In this document: positions 11,577 to 23,367 of the stretch, piece after piece
Position numbering within the stretch: the stretch's first letter is position 1
How the letters are laid out: the number at the start of each line of letters is the position of its first letter
Assembly: GCA_029378245.1 (NCBI GenBank)
Contig: JARKIF010000048.1
Coordinates: 1 to 64,000, forward strand
DNA from: Roridomyces roridus
Lineage: Eukaryota; Basidiomycota; Agaricomycetes; Agaricales; Mycenaceae
Direction of reading: 5' to 3'
Length of the DNA: 64,000 bases
The notes under the pieces: model-generated
Told to the model about the DNA's origin: nothing
Databases searched by the model: none
Seen by the model: the letters and a program-made list of their open reading frames with translations, nothing else
Program-made: the position numbers and the translations under genes

Positions 11577-13804
11577 GTTGTGTTGGAGGATGGGAAGGAA
11601 CTCTGTTCGAACCTTGTCAATGTCGAGGGAGCTCGAAAAAAACATGCGTACAAAATGCCCTTAGGATATTATAGTGAGTAGACTTGGAGTAGACACGCAC
11701 CTACTCGTTGCGGTGAACCATGGCGGTGAGCCGCACAGAAACGATTTGGAGAGAGAGCAATCAGGCCGATTTGCTCAGCCGTCGACGCTGCAATATCAGC
11801 GTAGATTCTGAACGAGCTCAAGACGGAGATCCACACCCTTGCCCTCCCCGGAATTCCACGCGATCCCGGAGGTGGATTTCCTTCATAGCCCCGACCTTGC
11901 TGAGTTCGGCTGATTCGGCCCCAGAGCTTAGTCTCTCAGAGACTACGATACAGCTGACGATACAAGTATGTAGCTGTATGCCCAGAGCTCAACCCTTGCA
12001 TTGTCTCAGTCCTATCCGAAGACACGGAAAGAAGAAAAAATCCGAGTCAAACGCCAGTATCGAACGTGCTCAGGATCCCTGCTTTGCTCGCGTCCTTGTG
12101 GATTGATGTAACTGGGGTGGCGCGTATGGGAGTTTAACGTTTAGCATGCACGAACGAACTTCTCGGTCAACATTTATGCCCATGCCTCCCCATTCAATCG
12201 CCTTTAAGCGCTCATCGGACCGAATTTCATTTAATTCCAGTCGGCGCCTCGGATCGTATCGCCCAATTGCTGTAATCAATGAATTCGAAGTTCAACGTTT
12301 CAACCCTTGGCTAGAATCTCCGATAAAGAGCTTCAGGTTTTTGCTCTAGACTTTAGGCTTCGCTCTCGAGAAGGTGCAACTAGTGCCGATGGATGTCCGG
12401 GATAGAGTAAATATATCTATGAATGCGGCATGTTTGATTTCGTAAGGCCCGGTCCCGAGGAATCCAGCGCAAAGGAGATAAACCAATGAATCTTGAACAG
12501 AGCCGACGGAGAATTGCGGACTCAGACTAGAGTGCCGGAAATAAAATCATGAACATGAGAGATTTCAACAACAGAATCAATATCGGATCAGATGGCTCCG
12601 GTGATCAGTGATTCGGATCATAGATTGGATCAATTGCCCTTCGGGAGTTTCAGACCACATAGCCTGGACCGTCTCCACCGTCTTCCCGACGTCCCCGTTA
12701 ACAAATGTTTGGGACCGAGACCAGGACAGGGTCACGAAGATTTTAGCCATGACACCGCGAAGCAAAGGCTTCCTCGAGCCTATGCAAAGCCTATGTCGAT
12801 CTAGTCTTCAGACTCGCAATGGTCCAAATTAACGGCCAGTTCTGAGTTGGCTCTTGTTCCGCAGACACCCGAGATCATCCATCATTTGCCAGGACATGAC
12901 CGCATGCTTGTGATCGCTTTTGCGTCTTACCACCATCCACTCCAGGTCACACCAACCCACCACGCGCTGGGCTTATCCTGTTCCATGCTCGAACCACCAC
13001 CAAGTGTGGATCACCACTGATAACGAAAATAGGCTCGGAAAACGGAACGACCAATACATTGCCGCGGCTCGCGTGTCGCTAGAAGGTGATTTAGATTTGT
13101 CGAGATTCCTGTCCTTTGGCTAACTCTGAATGACAGTGACACCCGCAATGACAAGGTTTCTCAGGTGATGGCCCAAGATAGCGTGAAGATAGGCCGTAGT
13201 CCTTGACGAGTTTCGGTAAAATAACTTCTGTCGGTGGCCAATGCAAACGACTTACACCTCGGGTCGCTTCACAACACCGTTGATCAAAGAACGAACAATC
13301 CGCAACCCCATTCTCCGCCTTCCCCTTGCGTATGCAACTCCTTTAGCCTCTCCCTCCCGCTCATCGTCCAGGCCTCACTTCTCAACTAAGTATCTTACCA
13401 CCGGCCAGAACGAGCCAGACACTCGTTGAACCCTGATAGATATTTTTTTCAGCCGAGCCTGAGCAACAGACCTGGCCAAGAAGTTACTCGGCTAAATGGT
13501 TAACGTCAACGGCGATCCACACGAGCACAGGGAAGCGCAACCAACTCAACAGGTCAACTGACCTCCCCGCAATGGATATACCGCTTCAGAACGCACCAAC
13601 ACCGCATGGATGGGGATTTTCCTCATGTGCGGATTTTGCCGGGGTGGCTAGCTTCACCCATGACGATCGAGACTCGAGAGGGAGATCAGATTTTATTTCC
13701 TCCTTCCGTCATTCGCCTCAAACTCCCCTTTCATCGTGGCGACCGGTAATGAAAGATCATTGATTGGATGGAGCCTGCCACCCTCCTATCCGAGCGGCGA
13801 GCCA
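11577..13804. other. Intergenic region, no gene recognised
   Basis: About 2.2 kb between the BTB gene and the catalase promoter. Only short, overlapping open frames occur, with no domain signature and no run of good splice sites. No repeat or transposon terminus was noticed. Confidence 0.4.
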
Positions 13805-13810
13805 TATAAA
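13805..13810 (+). promoter_or_regulatory. TATA box of the catalase gene
   Basis: TATAAA lies 52 bp upstream of the catalase start codon, within GCCATATAAAATCC. The distance and orientation fit a core promoter. Confidence 0.5.
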
Positions 13811-13856
13811 ATCCTAACCGCTCTCGAGAGACTCCCCAGTCGTTCCGATTCCGATC

Positions 13857-16365
13857 ATGGCCGCTCGAACCCTACTCTCCCTCAAGCTCGTACCTCTCTT
13901 TCTGCTACTCTCCGGCTCGCCGGCCCTAGCTGCGAATGGCACTCTCCCTGTCTACACGGTGGGTTACAACTCCTCTGGGGACAACGACGCTTGTACTCAC
14001 ATTGTACGTGCAGGACGGTAGCGGACACGCCGTGTCGTCGCCCTTCGATTACCAACGCGCTGGCCCGGTGTGTATTCATTCCACTCATCCCTCATCCTCT
14101 CTCGTCAGCTAAACTCGTTTTGCAGAACGGACCCATGCTGCTCCAAGATTTCCACTTTATCGACCTGATGTCGCACTTTGTCCGCGAACGCATTCCTGAG
14201 CGGGTCGTACACGCAAAGGGTAGTGGCGCGCACGGGTACTTTGAGGTCAAAGCGGATATCAGCAACGTACGTCTGTCTGTACATTGGTTTTCTCTCCTTG
14301 AGCTCTGATCCTGGAATAGATTACTATGGCTGCTCCCTTCTCTGAGGGCGTGGGTACCAAGGTACCGCTGACGATGCGGTTCTCCACCGTTGCTGGCGAG
14401 GCGGGGTCCCCCGATACCAACCGCGACCCACGAGGGTGAATGCCCCGCGTCATTCATCTTTGTTTTGAGACGCTCATCGATTGCGTAGCTTTGCCATCAA
14501 GATGCGCACGTCGAAGGGTATCTGGGACTGGGGTACGTCTGCTGGCCACTCTTTTCACTCGCTCACCGCATCTGAAACTCCTGGGATTCCAGTCTTCAAC
14601 AACACCCCAGTCTTTTTTGTGCGAGATCCTACGAAGTGCGGCCTTCCTTCGACTGGGGAACTCCGTAGATCTCACAAGGACGCATAGGTTCCCGCTCTTC
14701 ATCCACAGTCAGAAGCGCGACCCGAAGACTAACCTCCGGAGCCCTACGATTCAATGGGATTACTGGTCGCAGTACGTCCAAGTTGTCGTCCAACCGGCAT
14801 GGTTTTGATTCATTCGTTTGCATAGAAATCAAGAGGCCATCTACCAAGTCATGATTCTGTTCTCCAATCGCGGGAGTGAGTATTCATTCCAATCTTTCTC
14901 TTCGCGTATATTCATCTGTGTGACTCGTAGCGCCCTACTCCTGGGCTCAGATGCACGGATGGAGTGGACATACGTATAAATGGGTGACAGAGGATGGCTC
15001 GTGGCACTACGTCAAAGTGAAAGGTTCGTTGGACGTCGTTGCGTTTCCCATAGGCTTATCATCCCTTCCTGCAGTCATCTCCCAGCAAGGGTTGAACAAC
15101 TTCAACGCGACTGCTGCTGTGGTTCGTTGCTCAACATTCAGCCTCAATATGAAGTTCCCCGCTGACGGCTTCTTCTCCAACAGCAAATGATTTCGCAGAA
15201 TTTGGATTGGAACACACAGGAACTCGAGTACGTCTTCTTTCTTCCTCTCCTCATCCTTCTGCTGATTATTATATCGAATTAGAGGCCGTATTGACGTGGG
15301 CAACTTCCCCAGATGGACCGTCGCGATCCAGACGATGACGCCCGAGCAGGGGAAGAATTGGAAATATGATGTGGTACGTGTTGCCTTCCTCGTTGCGGAA
15401 GGCCAAGGAAGCTGACGAGTGGTGAATTCAGAACGACATGACCAAGGTTTGGCCTGAGGACGAGTACCCGCTGCTTGAGGTCGGGGAGATCGTGTTGAAC
15501 AAGAACCCTGAAAACTGGTGCGTCGGCTTTCGTCTCTGTTTTGAAAGAATCCTCATATTGTCTTAGGTTCTCCGAGATCGAGCAGCGTGAGTCCCAACAT
15601 CAACTACATGGTTTGATATTTTCTGACTTGTGCAAAAGTTTCGTTCTCTCCCGGCAACATGGTTCCTGGCGTGAGCGATTCGTTCTGCTCTCCCGTTTTG
15701 GTGGGTGTTGACCGAGTTTCACAGGCTGAGCCATCCAACGACCCCGTGCTGCAATCGCGTCTCTGGGCATACGCCGACGCGGCTCGCCACCGTCTGGGCC
15801 CGAATCACATGCAAATCCCCATCAACTGCCCTCTCTCTGTCAGCAACTTCCAGCGTACGTCCCGCGGCCCTTCTTTCGTCCCCATCAACTCAAACTCACT
15901 TACACAGGTGCGGGCTGGATGCGTGTCGACGGCGGCGCCGGCACCATGAATCCTTCTGTGTCCAATTACCCCTCCTCGTTCGCCTCGCCCGTCAGCTACC
16001 TCCCCCGGCCATACAACCTCTCTGCCATCCAGGAGCCTAATTCCGGGCCTGCTGTCGTGCTGAGCTCGTTCAAGCTGTCACGCAAGGATTTCGAGCAGCC
16101 TAATACGTTGTATAACAAGGAATTCACTGATGAGGAGCGCAAGTCTTTGGTCTCAAACGTGATTGGTGCGTTGAACCAGGTTACGGTGAAAGAGGTCCAG
16201 CAGGTTAGTGGTCCGCTTTATTCTATGCCGTCTCTATAAACGCTGACTCGACGTCTGCTACAGCGTTCGCTGGATATGTTTGCTTGCGTCGATACCACTC
16301 TCGGCAGCAAGATTGGCGCTGGGATTGGTCTCAAGCCTTCGTCCCCGCTTTCCTGTGGCGCATGA
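13857..16365 (+). CDS. Secreted catalase (haem, small-subunit type)
   Basis: A gene with about a dozen short introns whose exons encode a full catalase core (2 H2O2 to 2 H2O + O2). It opens with a signal peptide ([20 protein letters not shown]...). Landmarks in order: the distal-His segment [36 protein letters not shown], the distal-Asn segment [79 protein letters not shown], the proximal haem-ligand segment [16 protein letters not shown] (the ligand is the Tyr), and [11 protein letters not shown]. The stop is TGA at 16363-16365, after a short C-terminus, so there is no flavodoxin-like extension. The usual YPDTHRHR after the ligand Tyr is YADAARHR here. No frameshift is seen. The leader implies extracellular or cell-wall location. 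Confidence 0.92.
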
Positions 16366-16492
16366 TGAAGTCGCTTGTTTTATTTAGAGTAGAATACTCG
16401 TATCTTCACATAATTATGAAGTCGAATGAATACCCCTTTAGACCATGTCAGCCCTTTGAACTTCTTACTTGTTGCACTCGAAGTACTTGGCA

Positions 16493-16546
16493 GAATCACC
16501 CAGCTGGGATGGCCCGTTCGATTCGGGCCTGGGTGTTGATGTGCTA
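16493..16546 (+). repeat. tRNA-like repeat, truncated copy
   Basis: CACCCAG and CTGGGTG flank a T-arm-like hairpin with the Pol III B-box core (CCCGTTCGATTCGGG). The D-arm half seen in the longer copies at 34-39 kb is missing. This is the only clear plus-strand copy noticed. Confidence 0.5.
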
Positions 16547-16984
16547 GCGGCAAGCTGGTGTTTTTTCTCCCTGATAAGCCGAGGCTTGTGATGGTAAATC
16601 CGGTCTGAAAGTGAAGAATCAGGGATTGCGGCGCGAAAGAGGGACGGGTTGGGCATGCGTAGAGAAGACCAGCCGAGTGACAACGAAAGCAATGTCAAGT
16701 CTTGATCCTCGGAGAGCTTTAGGTCGAAGCAGCTGAACTCACGAAGGTTGGAGCTTGTATTCATTACGGTACAAAGGTCAAGCCAGCAGCGGTTGGTTGA
16801 TCATTCGGTTTAGAAGTAAGGTTGTGACCGTCGGTGGACTCCCGAGTGGGCAGAAACAATCAATCATTCTAGCTAGCAGACAATATGTATTCGGAAACCA
16901 AAGACAATCACAAGTATCTGAGGGAAAGAAGATGAGGGACGTCAGGATCAAGGAGGATGCAATGAACAAACCGATTGAACACAT

Positions 16985-17762
16985 CTACCAAGGCAACTCT
17001 CCCTCATTCTCCGAAAACGTCCCCGTCTCGCCATCCACTCCCAACATCGCCAGCCTCACCGCACCTTTCGCCGCGTCCTCCACCTTCCCCGGGGCCGTGA
17101 ATCCATTCATCTCAGTCGCCGTGAATCCAGGATTGTTCATATTAACCTTCCATCCCTTCTCCCGATACTTGGTCGCATATCCCAGCGCCAGCATGTTGAG
17201 CGCAGCCTTGCTGCTCCTGTACACAGGAAAGTGCATCTCATGAAGTCGGCCCTCGGGATCAGCTCGTATCGCAAGCGAGCCCATCTCGGAGGAGATGAAC
17301 ACAATGCGCGGGTTAGTAGACTTTTCGAGGAGCGGGACGAAAGCCTCTGTGGTGAGCGCACTACCGAAGACGTTCACGGCATACGTCTCGGCGAATTGCT
17401 CCCGGGTGGGAGGCTCGCCTGTCCAGCTCTCCGTGGCGATACCGGCGTTGTTGATGAGCACGTCGAGGCGACCGTATTTCTCGCGGACGGAGGCGGCTGC
17501 AGTAGCGATGGAAGCGTCGGAGGCTACGTCGATAAGGATGAGCTCGACGGTGGGGAGGCCGGCCTTGTGCAGAGATTTGACAGCTTCGGCGCCACGCTCA
17601 GCATCCCTGCTTCCGAGTAGGATGTGGTATCCTTCCTGAGCTGCCAGCTGCTTCGCGATTTCAAGGCCGATTCCTAGAATGGTGAATCCTTCGTAGAAGG
17701 AGTACTGGCTCAGTACCTTTGTTAGCGCCAGTGATGAGGGCAATTTGGTCGGTGGAAGACAT
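16985..17762 (-). CDS. Short-chain dehydrogenase/reductase (SDR)
   Basis: Two exons (17717-17762 and 16985-17673; 43-bp intron) give 244 aa in frame. The classical SDR set is complete. The cofactor loop TGANKGIG is completed across the splice. There is an LGSRD adenine-ribose contact, DV in LILIDVAS, NNAG in VLINNAGIATESW, ISSEMGSL carrying the catalytic Ser, and the YRSSK active site (Tyr-x-x-x-Lys) followed by NMLALGYA and NPGFTATEMNGF. Arg or Asp after the third beta strand decides NADPH versus NADH; SRD here suggests NADP(H). The C-terminus (GETGTFSENEGELPW) is typical of fungal carbonyl-reductase-like SDRs. The substrate is unknown. A decayed relative lies at 39.8-40.4 kb. Confidence 0.9.
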
Positions 17763-18405
17763 GGCTTGTGTGTGGGACTCAGAAGTAACCTCTTCACGCT
17801 ATAGCGCGTAAGAAGTACAGAACTCGGAAGCAAGAGTGGATTTCCCGACAAACGTGACGGATACCGACGGGAGGGAGATCTGGACCGCGATTGGCCAGCG
17901 GAGACTGAGCGGAGGTTCAGGCCCAGTCTGAGATGAGTGTTCTCGTGTTTCTTTTGATATCGCGGGATGAACTGGCGGTAATTTGGTATTGAATCAGAGA
18001 GAATCAGCTGCTAGATATGCAGGCTTGACCGTTTTCAAGGCGGCGAGAATTACCGGTAAATCTGCGGACATGGCAAGAGGCAAAAGGCACTGATCCGTAT
18101 CACTCGACACCACGGCAAGTCGGCGCCCGGTCACATGATCGTGCGATTGGAAAACAATCGAGCCAAATCCGGCAATCACGGTTTGATCACGGTCACACCT
18201 TTCTCTCACGTACCACCACCATCCGTTCCCTGGCGAGTTGCTGGCGAGGGTTACACACGAACAGTAACTCCAGTCGGCGTCAAGGTGTTGAGCTCTCATT
18301 TCGAGTCAACGACACGGTGCGTCGCCCGCGGATTGTTATCGGGTTTCAGGACTCAATCTCGCAGCAGCGCACTTCACAGGTGGCATCCTATCTCGCGCAT
18401 TCATA

Positions 18406-19620
18406 ATGGCTTGCGTGAAAAACCCTCTTGAACTTCCGGAGCTTCTCGACCAAACTCTTGGCCTCGTTCACGCCCGACGCGATCTCTGCGCATCCGCGCT
18501 CGTCAGTCGCTCCTGGGTCCATCCCGCTCAGTCGCGATTATTCTCCTCAGTGGAACTACGATCCGGCTCTCGTGAAATGGCGCTACTGCTACCGATCTTG
18601 CAGCATTCTCCCCACCTCGTTCAGTTCATATCGGCTCTCGCCGTGACCTTTTATTCTGTGGACACGACTCATCCATCAAAAATCATGAATCTCCCATTCA
18701 GTCGTTTGACGACTTTGGACATTCGGACGATCAACGATCCTTCCACCGCGCCGCTATTCAAACTGCTCAAAGTCCCTTCCCTAGTCGACGTCACCATTTT
18801 TACGGCCTTCAAGGAGTGGGACGAGTTCGCGCAGATATGGGAGGGCTGTTCCACAGCCATTCAGCATCTCTCGCTTCGATTGGTCATGGAACAGCCGGCA
18901 CTGCCAACCCATTCGACGGTGCCGATCGGTGTGCACAGACCAATCAAGCTGAAGTCGTTCGGGGGCCAGATCCCCGCTGACAAGATTGCCCCTTGGTTGT
19001 TCGATCCTCGATGTGCTTTCGATATATCAAATCTCAAAGCACTGCAACTCTACAAGCCTGGGCTTCTTACCCTTTTGGACCTCTCCGCAGAATCGCTCGA
19101 CAGCATTGAACTACTGTCGCTCACTGTATGTCATTTCTTACTGCTCAGCAAGAGCTAACCTTTCTCAGATATCCCATGCATTCGATGCCTCTCTTCCCCG
19201 TTTCCACCATGTCACGCAACTCGACATTGAACCCAAAGTACAGACATTAGATCCTTCCAACATTGACTACATGAGCCGGAACATCCCTCCAATCGTCCGG
19301 CATCGCATTTCAGCCGTGCGATTCCACGAGTCCGGTTCCAGCCCTGATTATCTGGGCTCTCTGGGCGAACAGCTCTCCAAACTTCACGATTGTTTCCCGC
19401 AATTGCGGATTGTGATGATCAATTTTCGGCAAGGCTATGGTCAGAGGGATGCCGAGTTATTCAAGAGCAGGGCGAGGGCGTTGAATTGGAGGGTTGATCC
19501 ACGGGTTACTGTGCGGTACAGTGAGTCGTCTCTTATGTTACCTGCGCATCATTCGATGCTGAGTCCCACCTAGATTTCGATTGGGAGAATCGCATCCCGT
19601 GGTATTCCAAAATCCTGTGA
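18406..19620 (+). CDS. F-box/LRR-like protein
   Basis: Three exons (18406-19125, 19169-19520, 19574-19620) sum to 373 codons. The last intron has a perfect GTGAGT donor, and splicing it replaces an early stop with the ending FDWENRIPWYSKIL. The N-terminus has an F-box-like pattern (LPELLDQTLGLV...DLCASALVSRSWVHPAQSRLFSSVEL), the hallmark of the many Agaricomycete F-box proteins that recruit substrates to SCF ubiquitin ligases. The rest is a leucine-rich solenoid-like region (LTTLDIRTI, LVDVTIF, LKALQLY, LDSIELLSL, VTQLDIEPKV, LRIVMINF). The F-box is divergent in its first helix. No substrate can be inferred. Confidence 0.8.
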
Positions 19621-19954
19621 AGCAACAGAATTCGTATTAAAGTTACCGACCTCGCAACATTTTGTTCTCTTTTTTCTTCTTCTTACCGTCTGAAGAGATC
19701 CATGGGGCAACGTTTATGCTGACATGGATCCAGCATCACCGACCTTCCAACGGGACCACTTCACCCCGAATATTTGGTATGGCGGGGGCTTGCGAATAGA
19801 TTCACATCGACTTCACCAGTTGAGCCCGACGTGCACGTAGCCAAGTCATCTATTCGCGCTTGCAATATTCCCATTTCATCGCAGCCGGCGCGCTTACGCT
19901 GCGCTGTCCCTCCCCAGCCTAGCTCGAACTCCTTCCAGATCGATCTTGGATTGC

Positions 19955-20140
19955 TTAATCGGCTAAGTAGACGGTTGTGAACAGTGATTAATCGGCTTGC
20001 CGGTTGTGTGCCCGGCGTCGGACTCTGCGCTATCATTCGACTTCGATTTGCAGATGGATTAATCGGCTGTACGGTTGTGCAGCCCGATTACTAATCGGCT
20101 GGACGGTTGCATGGATTGATTGATCGGTTGGACGATGTGT
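19955..20140 (+). repeat. Five direct copies of a ~20-bp motif upstream of the reductase gene
   Basis: The motif TTAATCGGCTNNACGGTTGTG recurs at about 19955, 19988, 20059, 20091 (CTAATCGGCTGGACGGTTG) and 20120 (diverged). All copies are in the same direction and end about 95 bp before the aldo/keto reductase start. They may be upstream regulatory repeats or the subterminal repeats of a degraded transposon. Confidence 0.6.
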
Positions 20141-20232
20141 ACCCAGGGGTTCTGTTCAATTCCTCGGGCATCATCAAGTCTTACATCCAAGTATAAGTAC
20201 CCTTGACTCCCTCCACCAATGCATTCTCAATC

Positions 20233-21616
20233 ATGGTGAATCGTGTGGCAAAGCTCGGCGGCACCGCGTCTGAAATCACAGTCGGTCGTGTTTCTGTGAG
20301 TCTCTCTGAATGCATTCCCGCTATGGAGCTCACATTTCTGCAGCATGGATTAATGTTGATGTGGTAAGTGGACGTCTCTCACAGCAGGATTTGACTGAAA
20401 ACGTTTTTAGCATTCCCTTAGGCCGACTTTCCGACGAAGAGTGTTTCGAATGTATCAAAGCCGGCATCGATGCTCTCCCCGCCGGCGCCAAGGCCTTTCT
20501 GAATTCCGGTGAATTCTACTCGGCTACGGGTGGAACGGAGAATCTCGAACTCTTGTCGCGGTTCTATGCCAAGTACCCCGAGTATGCGGACAAGACCTTC
20601 CTGTCGGTCAAGGGTGCCATGGTCGGCGCTCAGGTTCCGGACTGCTCGTGCGTTTAATGCTTTTGAACCGCCTACGTGTCAAACTAACACACAATCGCAG
20701 GGCGGACGGGTTGCGCAAAAGCGTGGAAAATATCACCGAGGCTCTTGGACCGCACAAGAAGATGGATTTGTTCCAGCCGGCGCGCATGGACCCCAAAGTG
20801 ACGCCCGAGGATATGATGCTGGGGCTCGTTGCGCTGCTCAGGGAGGGGTACTTTTCGCATATTGGGTTGTCGGAGTGTAACGCTACGACGTTGCGTCGAG
20901 CGCATGCGGTAATATTCTCTTTCTGCGTCTTTTATCCAGTCAAGTTCTGAGGTATCCACACAGGTGCACCCTATCACCGCTGCAGAGATCGAAGTGAGTC
21001 TGAGGGCGTATGACCAGCAGCAGAAGGACATAATTGCGACTGCAGCAGAGCTTGGTGTCTCGGTCGTCGCGTACTCGTCAGTATTCTTCCCTATAATGTT
21101 TTTCGACTTACCTACAGCTCTTTCAGACCCATCGGCCACGGATTCCTCACCGGAAGTATTACGACTCAAGCTGAAGTCCCCAGTTAGTAGCCCGATACTC
21201 ATCTGTTTCTCAGACACTAATGTCTTTATAGAGGGAGACTTCCGCGCCCACCTGACTCGTTTCAACGAGGAGAATCTCCCGCACAACCTACGCATCGTAG
21301 CCCCCATTTTGGCTCTCGCGCAGAAGAAGGGCGTTACCCCGGCGCAGCTGTGCATCGCGTGGGTTGCGGCTTTAGGACCGCATGTTATCCCGCTCCCTGG
21401 GTCGTCGTGAGTATTCGCACTTCCTCTATTTGTTGTCTGTCCTCATGGTCTTGTTTCACACCGCAGGAAAGCGAGCAGGACGCTGGAGAACCTCGAAGGC
21501 GGGATATCGAGCTTTCGGGTGAGGAGATGACCGAGTTGAACACTCTTGCCGCCGGCGCGGACATAAAGGGAGATAGGTACTGGGGTGGACCGGAGGGCCA
21601 GTTTTTGTTCGGTTGA
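20233..21616 (+). CDS. Aldo/keto reductase (pyridoxal reductase-like), frameshift in last exon
   Basis: The multi-exon gene follows fungal pyridoxal reductase-type AKRs throughout: KLGGTASEITVGRVSHGLMLM, DEECFECIKAGIDALP, FLNSGEFYSATG (Tyr of the catalytic tetrad), KTFLSVKGAM (Lys), PARMDPKVTPEDM, HIGLSECNATTLRRAHAVHPI (His region), GVSVVAYSPIGHGFLTG, EGDFR-like KGDFRAHLTRF, PAQLCIAWVAALG and VIPLPGSSKASRTLENL. Such enzymes reduce pyridoxal or related aldehydes with NADPH. After LENLEGG the frame shifts by one base at a G run (21498-21503). The expected continuation DIELSGEEMTELN...GPEGQFLFG is intact, but in the next frame. As read, the protein would end shortly after with a foreign tail. 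One missing G would explain it. A decayed duplicate follows immediately. Confidence 0.85.
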
Positions 21617-21689
21617 ATTCATTATTACGCGTTGTTTGTGCAACTCTCATGTTACTGGATCTGCGTCCTCCTTGCCGCGAATCGGATTC

Positions 21690-22020
21690 TTTCCAAAGAG
21701 CTTGGTGTAAGTCAACGCCGAATCATTTTCTCTTGCTTGGATTTGGCCAATCGGCGCGCATTTCTCTCACATCGGGCTGTTGCACGACTCGCGATGCAGC
21801 GCCGAGACACAGCGCAGAGCCAATGCGCTGCATCCCATTACTGCCGTTGAGATTGGAAGTTAGTTGGCGGGCATACGAACAAGAAGCGAAGCATGTTAGA
21901 GTTCCAAGAGTCGAGCGGACTTTGCAGAGGGCGACTTCCGTGCGAGGCTCAGCGGCCTCAGCGAGGAGAAGATTGACCATGATCTTCGCATGGTAGAGGG
22001 AATTCTTGCTATTGGGGAGA
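21690..22020 (+). pseudogene. Decayed second copy of the aldo/keto reductase
   Basis: Downstream of the intact copy, fragments in different frames still read HIGL, then AETQRRANALHPITAVEI (compare TTLRRAHAVHPITAAEIEV), and EGDFRARLSGLSEEKIDHDLRM (compare KGDFRAHLTRFNEENLPHNLRI). Stops and frame changes separate them, and the N-terminal third and the C-terminus are absent. A tandem duplication followed by decay is the simplest reading. Confidence 0.75.
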
Positions 22021-22252
22021 GAAGAAGGAAGTCAGCCAGCCTTGACTTAAGAGGGGATCATACGACAAATAATGAGTCCCTTTCATGAGCCCACGCTAGG
22101 TACAAATATCAAGTCGTATTTTCGTGTCCGTAGTCTCTTTAATTTGCGTCAAGGTAATTCTGCTTTGAAGCCAAGGTGAGTCGAATATCAAGATGACAGG
22201 AAACAAAGATTGAACGTACCATAGTCCTCGACATCCCAACGGAGCCTGGACG

Positions 22253-23356
22253 TCACTCAGACTCAGATTCAGACCCCGAGTCCCCAGAATCCTCTTCATC
22301 CCCGACTCGCCTCCTATGCCACTCATACCTGCTGTTGAAGGTAATCCCAGGGAAGCGGCGACGAAGCGCCCGCTTTGATATTTCCCAGGAATCGCCCGTA
22401 ATAAACACCTTTTGAAGCCCAGTACACCCGGATTTCGAAACAAAGGTATCGAATGTCTGCTCGCTTTCCAAGAATGACGCGGGGATTTGGAGAGTGCGAA
22501 GGGATGGAAGGGTGAATATGCCGAGACCCTGGTGGAAGAAACCTTAAATTTCAAGGCGCGGCAGGGTCACGTCTTTGACACGATCCTGGCTGTATTGCAT
22601 GCAATCGATACTCGTGACGTGGAGGAGGTTGACTGCACTGCTGAGGGTGGAGAGATAATTGTCCGAGTGGAGATTCTTGAGCGTCAGAGACGTCAATTGA
22701 GACCAGGGCAACCAATCCCCCAGATCATCGGAGCAGTTCAGCGAGAGGGTGCGAAGTCTGGGGAAGTCGCGAGCATTCGCACTTGGGCGTGTGCTATCCA
22801 AGTCAAAGCCGGCTGGCACATGGAGGATGAGCTCGCAAAGAAGCGGCATAATGCCCTCGAGCAGGGCGACCTCATCATCCTCGAGCGTCAGGTCGACATA
22901 CTCCCACCGTTTGTGATGAGGGAGAATGGCTGCGAAAATATCTGGATGTAACGGAGAGTCGTGCTGGTCTGACTGCATTTTTATTGAAAGCGGACATGAG
23001 CCCGACCTCGCCAGCCGGGCCCGCAATGTCGCATCGTTGCCAACGGCCTGGAGTAAAATGGATCGCCAGAGCTGGGGCGTTGCGAGTGCTATGTCTCGCC
23101 ATTTCCGACAAATGTGTGTGAGAGACGTAGGCGATGAGGGGCCTCTGAGTGGTGGACAGTCGGGATACGTGGGGAGGCATTGGACAAAAAAATCGGACAC
23201 GATTTCGTTGGGGAGACTGAGGACGGGGTAGGCGTACTCGGCCAATTTTTCCTGGTGCACAGTGAGCTCCGTCTGCAGAAGCTGAATCTGGGCGTTTATT
23301 TCAGCCATGCGGGCGCGCGTTGTTTGTCTAACCGCCCGGGCGTCGACTGCATCCAT
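22253..23356 (-). pseudogene. F-box protein with coiled coil, in-frame stop after about 270 codons
   Basis: It starts MDAVDARAVRQTTRARMAEI and has an N-terminal coiled coil (INAQIQLLQTELTVHQEKLAE). The F-box YPVLSLPNEIVSDFFVQCLP and HICRKWRDIALATPQLWRSI follow, a very common Agaricomycete arrangement. After LPRLEI there is TAA at 22544-22546. The same frame then continues with GIFTLPSLRTLQIPASFLE and SGCTGLQKVFITGD to an acidic tail ending at 22253. The second F-box copy (26.2-30.9 kb) reads through this point with LPRLETLIMVATRHEF, so both the stop and a short loss of residues are specific to this copy. No intron with GT-AG ends removes the stop. The product could still be a truncated 270-aa protein. 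Confidence 0.75.
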
Positions 23357-23367
23357 GTTGGCCTGAG

